A stretch of DNA of 64,000 nucleotides from Tolypocladium sp. Sup5 PDA-1. Lineage: Eukaryota > Ascomycota > Sordariomycetes > Hypocreales > Ophiocordycipitaceae. Each line of letters begins with the position of its first letter. Positions within the stretch are counted from its first letter, which is position 1. Below, piece after piece: positions 20,614 to 31,141 of this stretch. The stretch covers positions 62,001 to 126,000 of the forward strand of contig JPHH03000065.1 in assembly GCA_000750105.3 (NCBI GenBank). Direction: 5' to 3'. Under the pieces are notes generated by a model. It ran no database searches and was not told where the DNA came from. It saw only the letters and a program-made list of their open reading frames with translations. The position numbers and the translations under genes are program-made.

Positions 20614-21435
20614 TCATGATTCGAGGGGCCTGTAAACAAAGTCCTCAAAGTCCTTGTACGCCTTCTCGAGGTCGTCGTTGACAATGACCTTGTCGTGGAC
20701 GCCGGGGGTCTGGGAGTACTCGAGCTCCTTCTTGGCCTGGGCCAGTCTCTTTTGGATGTTCTCCTCCCTTTCGGTTCCTCGTCCGCGCAGGCGGGACTCC
20801 AGGACCTCGACGGATGGCGGAGAGATGAAGACGTAGCGAGCAGAGATGCTAGACTGCTTGATCTGCTTGACGCCCTATACATGTTGCATTAGCACCTTGA
20901 CGCTCCAGCAGTGTGGTCCGTCAAGTCGAAGCGACACGTGGGCTTACCTCCATCTCAATGTCCAGCAGCACGACCTTGCCCTTCTTAGTCTGCTCCTCAA
21001 TGGTCATCTTGCTGGTGCCGTAGCGGTTACCGCTGAACTTGGCGTGCTCGACGAAGCCGTCCTTGGCGATGAGGTCCTCGAACGACTCCATGGGGACGAA
21101 GTGGTAGTGGACGCCATCCTGCTCGCCGTCGCGCGGGGCACGGGTCGTGTGGGAGACGGAGAGACAGAAGGTTTCGGGATGGCGCTGGAAGAGGAGATTG
21201 TACAGGGTGCCTTTTCCCACGCCGGACGGGCCGGAGACGACGATAGGGCGGTGGTCGGGGGGAGCTGCGGTGAGTCTCTTGTCAGTCTGACGATTGGGGG
21301 TATCAGGGGTCGGGACGGGAGTGTTGGGAACGTACGGGTGGCCATTCTAGTCAAGAGACGGACGGTCGGTGTCCGGATGAACTGTGCCGGGAGCGAGGCT
21401 GAGCGCGAGGACAATGTCGTCAGGCGAGGGAGCAT
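20614..21435 (-). CDS. GUK1: Guanylate kinase, possibly cytosolic and mitochondrial forms
   Basis: The enzyme converts GMP and ATP to GDP and ADP. Exons are 21435-21336, 21264-20948 and 20874-20614. Two in-frame ATGs lie in exon 1: 21435 gives 225 aa and 21345 gives 195 aa, the usual cytosolic length. The P-loop is GPSGVGKGT (residues 45-53 of the long form). The GMP-binding region is SHTTRAPRDGEQDGVHYHFV, then KFSGNRYGTS, and the lid lies around SRLRGRGTE. The first 30 residues of the long form contain five Arg, five Ser and no acidic residue (LTTLSSRSASLPAQFIRTP), which fits a mitochondrial presequence. Dual targeting by alternative starts is an inference. It is divergent from the GH72 gene. 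Confidence 0.93.
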
Positions 21436-22659
21436 GGAAGATATGTTGACGGCAGGCAGTCAAAGTTGAGGACCCTATAGATCTGCCACCCGAGGGGCAA
21501 TTTGGTGGAGGTGGCGGTGGGGGGCTCCAATTGGGGCGCGATGCGGGATGGTAGGAAAGGGCAGGCGGTGAGAGCGTCGCAAAGATGTGTGCAACGGGTT
21601 CAGTGACCATTTCTGGAGCGCCTCCCGGCCAGTATTACATCGTGAGATTTGCTGCTTCTGGCTGAGACACACGGTTGGACGCGGCTGTCGCTCATTTGAA
21701 TAAGCGAGATTTTGCGCGAGCGGGGTGCAGAGGTCTAGAAGCATGAATCTGTGGCACATTTGAGGCTCCAGTCAATCTGGAGCTTGGGTTGTTTGACCAA
21801 TCCTCTAGTACATCTCTCGTGTTCTCGACACGAACGGTCAGCATCCAAGACGAAGTGGACGATACGACGAATGGTAGCGGCACGAGGACGGACAGCCGTG
21901 TTTTCACTGGCACATGGCGACAACGGGTGACTGGCCTCATCATTGCCCTGCGCTCAGCATCCCATCGGCCAGCCCACGTCAACGAGCGCATTGCATTGAT
22001 GAGGAGCGCAGAGGGCCAGACAGGCACATCCATCGGTGTCTGAGTAGGTAGTCCGTAGACCCCCCGCTGGCCTGCAACAGACACGGGCCCGTCCCTGGCG
22101 CTAGGCCTGCAGCAAGCGGCCAATTCGGGGCCTCGCTCTGGACGAGGCCATGAGAGTAGCCCTTTACGGTAAGGCCAGGGGCCACAGACGGGATTCTAGT
22201 GGACGGTGAGAATGCCCAGGCCAGTGAATGCACTGCTCGTACGAAGTATAGTGGTGTACATACTCGTAGGGGTGTTCCTGCATTGGACCCGAGGCCCGCC
22301 CATCCCACGTTTCCTTCGTGTCTGTGAGGGACCGAGTGAGTCCATCGTCAGAAAGTCGACGACCCTTCGCCGTCTCCCTCCCTTCATCCTTCCCGTCTGC
22401 GCTCTTGCCACCGCAGCGAGGCCCACGCTCCCTAATCCACGGCTTCCTGCCTCGGACGATTCACTTCTTGTCGCTCCTTCAGACAGAGACTGCAGCTCCT
22501 TCTCTTTTTTCTTTCCCTTTCTTCCGCTTGTAATTCACGACCCTCGCCCGCGTCTTGGCAGCGCGACTTCTCCTACTTCACATCTCGTTGCCGCACCGCA
22601 ATTGAGGCCTCACATCGCCGGAATCATATTTTGTCTGGCATTGATCGCTCGTGCTAACC
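21436..22659. promoter_or_regulatory. Divergent intergenic region, guanylate kinase and GH72 enzyme
   Basis: This 1.2-kb region holds two promoters. The right part (22370-22620) is a long CT-rich stretch suited to a 5' leader for the GH72 gene. A TACGAAGTA motif lies at 22240-22248. Overlapping small open frames show no recognisable protein. Confidence 0.5.
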
Positions 22660-24297
22660 ATGCTTGTAAGTCCCCCGCGCCCCCTGTGCCTCTCCTGCAT
22701 GCGCCAGACGGCGTACGCATCTTGTCGCAATGTGAGGGGATCCGGTCGCGCTGACGCGACGCCCCCAGATCCAATCCGCTCTCGTGGCGTTCGCCGCGAC
22801 GATTGTCGGCGCCGTGCCGTCGCTCGAGGTCCAGGGAACCGACTTCGTCAACCCGACCTCGGGCAACAAGTTCCAGATCGTCGGCGTCGCGTACCAGCCC
22901 GGCGGCAGCGCGGGATACAACCCCAAGGACGGCAAGGATCCCCTCAGCCATGCCGACACCTGCCTGCGCGACGCTGCCCTCATGCAGGTCATGGGCGTCA
23001 ACACCATCCGCGTCTACAACCTGGACCCCAACATCAACCACGACCAGTGCGCCAGCATCTTCAACGCCGTATGTGCCTCCTGTGCAATGCCTTGGTCGCC
23101 ATTTTGGACTAACATGATCGAACACAGGCCGGCATCTACATGATCATTGACGTCAACTCTCCCCTCGTTGGCGAGGCTATCACCTCGTTCGAGCCGTGGA
23201 CGAGCTACTACATGGCGTACCTGAACCATACCTTTGCCGTCGTCGAGGCCTTCAGCAACTACCCCAACACCCTGCTCTTCTTCTCCGGCAACGAGGTCAT
23301 CAACGACCTCCCCTCGGCCAAGGATGTGCCCCCGTACCTCCGCGCCATCACTCGTGATCTCAAGAACTACATCAAGAACAACATCAAGCGCCAGATTCCC
23401 GTCGGCTACTCGGCCGCCGATGTCCGCGATGTCCTCTGGGACACCTGGAACTACATGCAGTGCGCCGTCAAGGGCAAGACCGACGACATGAGCCGCGCCG
23501 ACATCTTCGCTCTCAACTCGTACAGCTGGTGCGGCCCCGAGGCCACGTACGAGAGCTCCAGCTTCAAGGAGTTGACCGACAAGTTCAAGGACAGCTCCAT
23601 CCCCGTCTTCTTTAGCGAGTACGGCTGCAACAAGGACCCGCCCCGGTACTGGAACGACACCAAGGCCATCTACGGCGACAAAATGACGCCCGTCTTCGCG
23701 GGCGGCGTCGTCTACGAGTGGACCGAGGAAGAGAATAACTTCGGTCTGGTCAACATCACGGCCGATACCCTCAACATCATGGGCGACTACAACCGACTGA
23801 AGGCCCAGTGGTCCGGCATTGACTGGAAGTCTGTCCAGACGCAGTCCCCCACCAAGAAGACGGTCACGCCGCCCGAGTGCGAGCCCAACCTCATCCTGGA
23901 GAGGGGCTTCGACAACAACTTCACGCTGCCCGTGGTTCCTCCCGGTGCCCAGAAGCTCATCGACGACGGCGTCAACCCCAAGCCCAGCGGCAAGATTATC
24001 AAGATCTCGGACTTCAACGTCAAGATGACAGTCAAGGACTCGGACGGCAAGACCATGTCAGACCTCAAGGTGGTGCCCCTCAGCGATGATGAGTTCAACT
24101 GGGCCGGCAAGAACAAGGCCGAGACTGGCAGCGACAACTCCGGCGGCAACGGCGGCAATGGCAGCAACGGCGGCAACGGCGGCGGCACCAAAGACCAGGG
24201 CACTGGCAAGGGAGGCAACAAGGAAGATGCCGCCGTGTTGACCCGACCAATGATGTGGGCTGCGGCGCTGCCACTGGTCGCCATGCTGTTTGCTTAG
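22660..24297 (+). CDS. GH72 beta-1,3-glucanosyltransferase, GPI-anchored
   Basis: A cell-wall enzyme of the Gas/Gel/Phr family that cleaves and re-joins beta-1,3-glucan chains outside the plasma membrane; 491 aa. Exons are 22660-22665 (Met-Leu only), 22769-23068 and 23128-24297. The signal peptide is MLIQSALVAFAATIVGAVPS. The two catalytic glutamates are E158 in FSGNEV (acid/base) and E266 in FSEYGCN (nucleophile). After the catalytic domain come a Gly/Asn-rich linker (24140-24190) and a hydrophobic tail MMWAAALPLVAMLFA, preceded by small residues suited to GPI attachment. No Cys-rich CBM43 box is seen, so it belongs to the shorter Gel/Gas subgroup. Several NxT/S sites are present. Which numbered paralogue it is cannot be told from the sequence. 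Confidence 0.94.
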
Positions 24298-24578
24298 TGG
24301 GGAAGGAGGAAGATCAACGCCCGTCGACAGTTAATACGAGATCACAGCGAGGATGGGAACAAGTAGGGGAGGAGTCTGTTTCAGTGTAGATGGTTTTGCT
24401 CTCGTACCGTAGATATTGCATTCAACTTGAGCCCTGTTGTTGGCTCCGATCGGACGCCTGACGCGCTCAACGCCCTTTTGCCCCTATATGCCATCTCGAC
24501 TCCGAAGACGCCCAAAAAGATTTATCTCAGTGTCTGAGAAAGCAGGATTGTCGAGACTCGACGGACCTGGGAGATGAG

Positions 24579-25031
24579 TTACTTTGCATAACCACTCATG
24601 GACTTTTCGTCATCTCCAGCCCTGACACTCTCCTTGTTCTTCTTGCCATGGCCCTCCTTGTGCTTGTGATGGTTGCCCTTCTGCTTCTCGTCATCATAGC
24701 TCTTCTCATTCTTCTCGTCGTCGTGGGCCTTCTTGTTCTTCTTCTTGTCGTCGTCGTCACGCTTCTTCTTCTTCTTCTTCTTCTTCTTCTCCTCCTCCTC
24801 GTCCTTCTGCTTCTTGGCGGCGATACGCGCCTCAGTCTCGGCAGTGATGAAGCGGACGGGGATCCGGGTATGGGGCTCCAGGTCAGTCTGGCGGACGGTC
24901 CTCTGGAAGGCCCTGGTGCAGGTAGGGTTGGTCGCGCAGGGGAGACAGTAGTCGTGGACGCCGAGGTCCGGGGCGCGGCAGCAGCTGGGGCAGCAGCAGC
25001 CGCCGCCGCCGTAGTCATCGTAGTCATCCAT
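24579..25031 (-). CDS. Small Cys-rich, Lys-rich hypothetical protein
   Basis: A single-exon frame of 150 aa; I recognise no family. The ATG has a good context (CACCATGG). The N-terminus MDDYDDYGGGGCCCPSCC is followed by CRAPDLGVHDYCLPC and NPTCTRAF, so at least nine Cys lie within about 45 residues and could bind metal or be lipidated. The C-terminal half is extremely charged: a nine-Lys run encoded by a TTC/CTT repeat on the plus strand, then repeated DDDK, HDDEK and YDDEK motifs and a His/Lys cluster (NHHKHKEGHGKK). This suggests a disordered tail. The frame is open upstream of this ATG but that part is not protein-like. Coding status rests on start context and composition only. Confidence 0.6.
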   Translation of the reverse strand: MDDYDDYGGGGCCCPSCCRAPDLGVHDYCLPCATNPTCTRAFQRTVRQTDLEPHTRIPVRFITAETEARIAAKKQKDEEEEKKKKKKKKKRDDDDKKKNKKAHDDEKNEKSYDDEKQKGNHHKHKEGHGKKNKESVRAGDDEKSMSGYAK

Positions 25032-26601
25032 GGTGATGGTGGAAGGGGGGGGGACGGGGGGTGGGGAGCCTGGGGTTTGGTTGATTTTGATGTCTTGTTT
25101 GATGGAAAACTCCCAGTGAGGTGGGATGTGTTTGGTGGTTTCTTGGTGTTGAAGTGGGTGTTGACGGTGGTGTTGTGGGCTGAGTTGCGTCGGAGTGTTG
25201 GGTTTCGGTTGTCTTGCAGGAGTGCGAGGTGGTTGACAGCTGGCCGACGGGCTTCGAGTCCGCGAGTCTTTATATGCCCATGTTATTGTCCAACGTTTCC
25301 CTGGAAATACACGGTAGAACAATAGAACAGCAGCCTGCCGCAGCACACGCCCGCCCCGTCGTCAAGCCAGACCTCGACCGACCGCACTCAATGCAGCGCA
25401 CAACAGGCAAGACAAGCCCATCCATCCGGATGTGCGCTCGCAGCCCAACAAACACGCCCTCTCACCCCCTTTTCTCGTCGACCAAAATCAAAGGAAAATG
25501 CAAAACCGGGGACGTGAAACAGAGAGACACCCAAGGCAGCACGAAGGGGAAATCGGCCCATCGGCCGAGGCGGTGCGATGACGATGACGATGATGATGAT
25601 GCCTTCCCGCTGTCGTCGTCCCGTTTTTGCGAGGCGGGCCCACTCCCTGCGCTGGCAAGGCGAACCCACAGAATCGCACCACCGCGTAAAAGAGGCAAAA
25701 GGGGCACAAGGGTTGCCGTTTCGAGAAAGTCTTGCCGCGAGGCCTGCAACAAGTCACCCAGGCGCTCGCTCGCCTCACCTCACTCAGCGTCGCCGGGTGG
25801 GCGCTTGAAACGTGCCGAAACAAAGGAAAGGCGTACGTACGTACCTTGCGGATGGAGACTCGGAACCAACGCCTTGCCTTGCCTTGTTACCGATGGCGGG
25901 CCGTTCCCGCCGCTTCTTCTTCTGCTTCTTCTTCTGCTTCTGCTTCTGCTTCTGCTGCTGCTGCTTCTTCTGCTTCTGTTTCTTCTTCTGCTTCTGCTTC
26001 TTCTTCTGCTTCTTCTGCTTCTTCTTCCTCCTCCTGTTGCTGCTGTTGCTGCTGCTGGCTGCGCCGTTGCCTCATCGCTGGCCCGTTGCACAAGAGAGGC
26101 GCCCGGCTGTCGGTGATGTGCTGTGTGGCGGAGCAGCAGTGATAAGGCACCCAGTAGAGGGCCTCCCGGTCTCCAGACACTTCATTCGCCGGGGGCCCTC
26201 ACTCGGTGTTGGACAAGGCAGAGACAACTCAACTCAGCTCGCACAAGCTGGCGACGACGTCACTGGGCGATCCCTGCTCGGGCTTGAAACTCGTGCCAGG
26301 TGCAACGCCAGCGCACATGCAAACAGGCCCGTTCGGGGCATCATCTAAATTATCGTTTGTGTCTTGACTCATCCTCCGCTCCGTCCGTCGCGTACCCGTA
26401 CATGCCTACACGCCCTTCATCATTGCCCCCTTCTCAAGTGTGAAGGCCGCAAACAACTAAAAACAGAGATCTTCTCCGTCGTCTAACTCGCAAAATACAA
26501 GATCGTATGGTTCTGGTCGAGGCGACCATCTATACCTTCCCCGCACCTCCGGCAAGACGTTCAACTCTTCTCTTCTTCAACTCGTCGTCAAGTCTTGTCT
26601 C
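25032..26601. other. Low-complexity interval without a supported gene
   Basis: Several long overlapping frames are open here on both strands because the DNA is low in complexity (GAT repeats near 25578-25600, TTC/TGC repeats near 25915-26060). No conserved protein is visible. The right end should contain the ACL2 3' UTR. Confidence 0.45.
25915..26062 (+). repeat. TTC/TGC trinucleotide microsatellite
   Basis: About 150 bases consist of interspersed TTC and TGC triplets with TTCTTCTGC as the common unit, ending in TGTTGC/TGC copies. It is free of stop codons in several frames and so creates spurious open frames encoding poly-Ser/Ala, poly-Phe/Cys or poly-Glu/Ala. Confidence 0.9.
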
Positions 26602-28519
26602 TTAAGCCCGGAACTCCTCGGCCTTGCTCTCCTCCCACTTGCCGGGGACGAGAGCCAAAGGCACGATGCCAGAGACGTGCATCTCAGGGCCGAAGATCTT
26701 GGCGTTGAGGCCCATCTCTTGCGTCGCCGCCTTCATGTTCTTCAGGCCCTCCTGGTAGTTGGGGCCGGCACGGCGCACCCAGATCTGCACGTTGTGCTCG
26801 CATAGCTGCGTGGCGTGGTCCCGGAGAGCGCGAATGACACCCTTGAAGGTGCTGGCGACGTTGGTGAAGTTGGCAATACCACCACCGATGAAGAGAACCT
26901 TGCCCTTGTCGGACATGGGGGCGCGGAGCATCAGGTCCAGCACGGTGCGGGCGTAGTGGTAAGTCTGAGACTCGGTCGGGGCACCCGAGTATTCACCGTA
27001 GTTGGCAAGTTCATCGGCAAAGCCAGCCGAGGCGATGGCATCGGCGTAGACGACCGAAGCACCACCACCGGCAACCAGGGTCCAGATGCGGCCGTTGGGA
27101 TTCAGGACGGTGAGCTTGAGCGAGGCACCCGTCTTGGCATCCAGGTCAGCGATGTAAGCCTCCTCCTTGGTCAGCTCACGACCGAAGGGAGCAGGGAACT
27201 CCATCGGCGGGCCGGCATCGATGTTGATCTTCTCGCCGTTGGCGGGCGCCACGTTGGTGAGGCCCAGCGCGGCGGGGGATCGAGCAATAGCCCACTTCAC
27301 ACCGCACTCAAAGTCGGCAGTCTGGTCCAGCTTGGCCGCCAGATCCAGGAAGTGCACGGCAGCAGAGGTCTTGTCTTCGTTGGGGATGACCACCAGGGGG
27401 TTGATCTCGAGGTAGGTGAACTGGCAGTCGACGTAGACGGCGTACAGCCTGGTGATGAAGTCGACGAGCACATTGTGGACTCCCCTGGGGACCTTCTTGA
27501 GCAGACTAGCGGCAATCTCGTCGTTCGAGGGATATTGCGACAGGTCGACGGGAATCAGCAGCTTCTCAGCCTTGGCGTCGACATCGCCAACGTCAACACC
27601 ACCCTCGTGGGTGAAGAGAATCCAGTCGCCCTATAGTTTCACAACGATTAGCCTGAGCCCGACCAAAAAGGGAAATAAAAACGACGAATTGGAAGTCAAG
27701 CAATGCGCTAGGCAAGAGCCGGGGAAACGGCCGTGGGCGTTTGGCTGACAGGGGTCAATGGGTAGAGGTAACCAGGACCCTCCCTATCGTGACATCCGTT
27801 CGCCCGCGACCGATGCATGCCGCAAAAACCCACCAGGCGCACCAATTGCCCTTCTCAACCACATAAAAGACCGGTGGCAGCTGCTCTCGGGTAGCACACG
27901 GATACTCAGTCTTGTCTTCACTCTTTTCGCATTTGCGCATCTTTTTCTTGAACGGACTCCCGTCTCAAAGTCCAACTATGGCGCCTTGCCCCCGTGCGCT
28001 GCGGCACAATGAATTGCGCATGACGATGGCTCGAGCAAATCGGCAAAAAAAGAGAAAGAAAATTCGCGGCGGACTTACATCACGAACGGAGTTGATGTTG
28101 ATGTAGTACTCGGTGTCCTGGGGATGGGGCACGAAGGGCTCGACGAGGAACTGTCTCAGCACACCAGTCGTGTGCTCGACCTTCTGCTCCTTGCCAGCTT
28201 TCTCCGCAACCCAGGCCTTGGCCTCGGGCCAAGTCTTGTTCAGGGCCAGCAGACCGCTCTTGCCTCGTCGCTTGATGAGCTGATCGGGCTTTGCGACGAA
28301 CTTGGCGCCGGGCTGAAGGAGCCAAGGGTAGGTGACCTCGGCCTGGTTCAGGACGTCGTCGACGTTGACATCCTCGGAGAAGTGCAGAGAGGCCAGTCTG
28401 GGGGTAGGGTTGTGCTTGGATGGCGGGGGGAGAGGGCTCGGCTTGATCGCGGGAGCACGAGTGAGGTGGTAGTTGAGGATGGCCTTGCCGTCGGCCTCGA
28501 GAATCGACTTGGCGGACAT
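26602..28519 (-). CDS. ACL2: ATP-citrate lyase subunit 2 (ATP-grasp/citrate-binding subunit)
   Basis: This subunit corresponds to the N-terminal part of animal ATP-citrate lyase and works with ACL1 to split cytosolic citrate into acetyl-CoA and oxaloacetate. It is 489 aa, with exons 28519-28079 and 27630-26602. The first exon carries the ATP-grasp region ([26 protein letters not shown]). The second holds [25 protein letters not shown], the citrate-binding part ([21 protein letters not shown]), GEYSGAPTE and [14 protein letters not shown]. The single intron is 448 nt, long for this window. It splices RD to [13 protein letters not shown], the expected family sequence. The gene is divergent from ACL1, an arrangement known in other Sordariomycetes. 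Confidence 0.96.
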
Positions 28520-31141
28520 GGTGAGTGGCGGTGGTGATGGTCGAGTGGCTTTCGGCGTGGTTTGGTGAGTCTCTCGCTGTCTTTGTGCTCCGTCTGATTC
28601 TGTTGAAGCTGTCAGCAAGTGCTTGGACAAGACTGGGACCGCCAATCGTCCAGCGAAGCGCGAGTGCGCAGGTGCTGGGGCGGAGACGACGACACAGAGG
28701 CGACCGTCGACGACGAGCACCCCTCGCTCAGCAAGGGCATCCAGCGGATCACGTACCAGTGCACAGCAAGCAGTCTCAAGTGGGCTGTGAGTCGGAGAGC
28801 GTCTCGCGATTGCAATTGCAGCAGGGCAAAGGCAAAAGTCAAGGAGATGTCGAGCAGAATATCTGGAGGGAGAGGTGGGATAGAATGAGGTGCAGCTGAA
28901 GGGCGGAGAACGAGGTGTGGTGAGAGAGATCGGTTCCGTCAGCCTTTCAAAAATTTGGCTCCAGCGTCGAAGCTCCAGCAAGGATTGGATGCGGTGCGCT
29001 ACGGTGCACTCGGAGAGGGGGGGATGGACGAGGTGGGATGCTTGCGCAGCTGCGGGTGCTAGTCCGTACTGCGCGCTGGGAGCTGGAACGCTCCATCACA
29101 GTGGCAGCAACCCCCATCCTCCCAGCGACGCCCCTAGTGGGAGCTGCGCTGGCGGGCTGGGTCGGGGGTTGGCGACCGGGCTGGGCGGTCAGGGACCCGA
29201 CCCCTCTACGATGGAGTGCCCTGAGCTGGTTGTCCAATGGCCGTCTCCGGCGGGCACCCCCAGCCGTCCCCGAAAAAGCTTTGGGGTGACGCAGCCGAAA
29301 AGCGATGGGACCAGCACGAGGCGCGATAACGGAGTACCGGTACCTCTGTGGGAGGCTCCCCAGCGGTTGAGAGGTCCCAAGTGGAGCACACGCGAGGCAC
29401 GGAACAGGGGCTCACACGCTGCAGCGCTCCAGGTGGGCCGTCATTTGTCCGCCGAAAGTCGCAGGGGAGAGCCACAGGCAAAACAATTGCGATGGGGCCC
29501 GCGAGCTGGGCCAACCAGGCCCGAATTGGCCTCGTTTTCTATTGTGCTGCGTTTTGCTTCTTTTCGATTCTTCTGCCCTCTGACCCTGCGAAATGAGCGC
29601 GGTTCGCTTTGCCAGAGGGCGCAGCGTCAGCACGCCGACGGCTGGAATTGGAAGCGTTAGGTAGGCGAGGCTGAGATGGGCGAGCTCACCTGCCGCCACT
29701 GCTCTCCTCAGCGCATCGAACCAGCACCGCAGCGGCCCAGTGCCGTGGCGCCATGATGCGCTGTGCGGCGGGGCAGCACATCTCACCCGCCGAGCTGCAC
29801 CCGTCCAGTGGCCGGTCCTGGACGGAACAGCCCTGGACGGGACCGCGAAATGGCGGGCCCCGGATTTCGGAGGAGGGAATTTGGGAGCCTCCGCTGTCAT
29901 CCCAGCGGCACGCGCGGGCCTTGGATTCAAGATTCCCTCTCCTTTTGCCGAGTTCGTCGCATCGGGGACTCAGCTCGGAGTTTGCCAGTGCAACTCCCGC
30001 AGGGTAAGCCCGAAGCGCTTCCCATCCTTCGAAGCCCGGGTCGACCTGAGGAAGCCGGTTGGTGGGTGAGACATCTCGAGCGTGGCAGGATGGGCAACCC
30101 ACCGACCACCGAGGCGCAGGGCAGTGTCACCGACAACGGCGTTGCCATCCCCGAGGTACCGGTACCGACTGGTAGCGGCAATTGTTAGGGGCGGGACAAG
30201 GGTCCGGTCGGTGCTTCCCATCTAGCTTTCTTGCTGGCATTCAACAGATCAACGAAAAGTCGACGAGTCGGGCACCGCAATCCCCAAAGAAAAAAAACAA
30301 CTCGTTTCAGGCCCGTTGACGCGCGGAAGCCTCCGGTTGCCCCGTCCCACCGCTGTCTTGCGAATCTCTGTCTGAGCCCGCTGGGCAAGGGGGGTGGCCT
30401 GCAGCTTGCTTCCACTGAAGGTATTCGTATCGCCGCTGCATCTGCGCCTTCATTGCTCTCCGACCTTTGCAACTCCTTCTCGACGCAGAGACCCGGGCAC
30501 CCTGCTGCTGCACAAGAGGTACGTGAAGCTACTCGTACGGCTCCTTTCCTTTCTATTTTCGGCGACTATTTTACATCCCGCCGTCGCCAGGGCTTCCGTC
30601 AGACGGTGGGATGCAGCTTGGCCGTCTCCGTCACTGCATCTCGCTTCCCCACCGAGCTACTGGGCACCTGCAGCTGGCATCGTGGCTGGCACAGACCAAT
30701 CCTGCAGGGCCACCCGCTGGGGCCCACTATACTTTTGGTGGCCCAGCTCTCTGGCAACACCGGCGAGGAGGACCTAGTGAGCCCACCTCAGCAGCGGCGC
30801 AAGCAGCCTCGTGCCTCCCGCTTCCTTTGCAGGCCCAAGCCCAGCTCGACTCCCACCACCAGCACCAGCTCTCGTCGTCTCCTGAAATCTCACTCCTCCC
30901 CATTGCTTCGCGACGTTTCCACTCTTCCCGCCGCTTCACCTTTCTCCCTCATCCTCCTCCTTGACTTCGTCCCATTCAGTCCTCCAGAGCTTGCATTGGG
31001 TCTTCCTTCCAACAGCAGCTTCCTCGTCCTCCCCGCAGCTGCTGACCCTCCCCCCCAAGTCGCAGAAAGAAAAAAAGAAATTGAGCTGCTCAACAGCCTC
31101 AGCTTCAAACCACCTTCGTGACGAGCGACATCACATCAGCC
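28520..31141. promoter_or_regulatory. Shared divergent promoter region of ACL2 and ACL1
   Basis: This 2.6-kb segment lies between the start codons of the two ATP-citrate lyase subunit genes. The 600 bases before ACL1 and about 300 before ACL2 are CT-rich on the respective coding strands, consistent with long 5' leaders. Two copies of the palindrome GTACCGGTAC occur near 29336 and 30157. Many overlapping open frames exist but none resembles a known protein. Co-regulation of the pair is inferred. Confidence 0.6.

Noticed and set aside
25214..26348. Overlapping poly-Leu, poly-Phe/Cys and poly-Glu frames
   Set aside because: They are produced by the TTC/TGC microsatellite, which lacks stops in several frames.
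30231..31121. 296-codon plus-strand frame upstream of ACL1
   Set aside because: It is Ser/Pro/Leu-rich from CT-rich leader DNA, overlaps other frames, and ends just before the ACL1 start. Better explained as 5' UTR.
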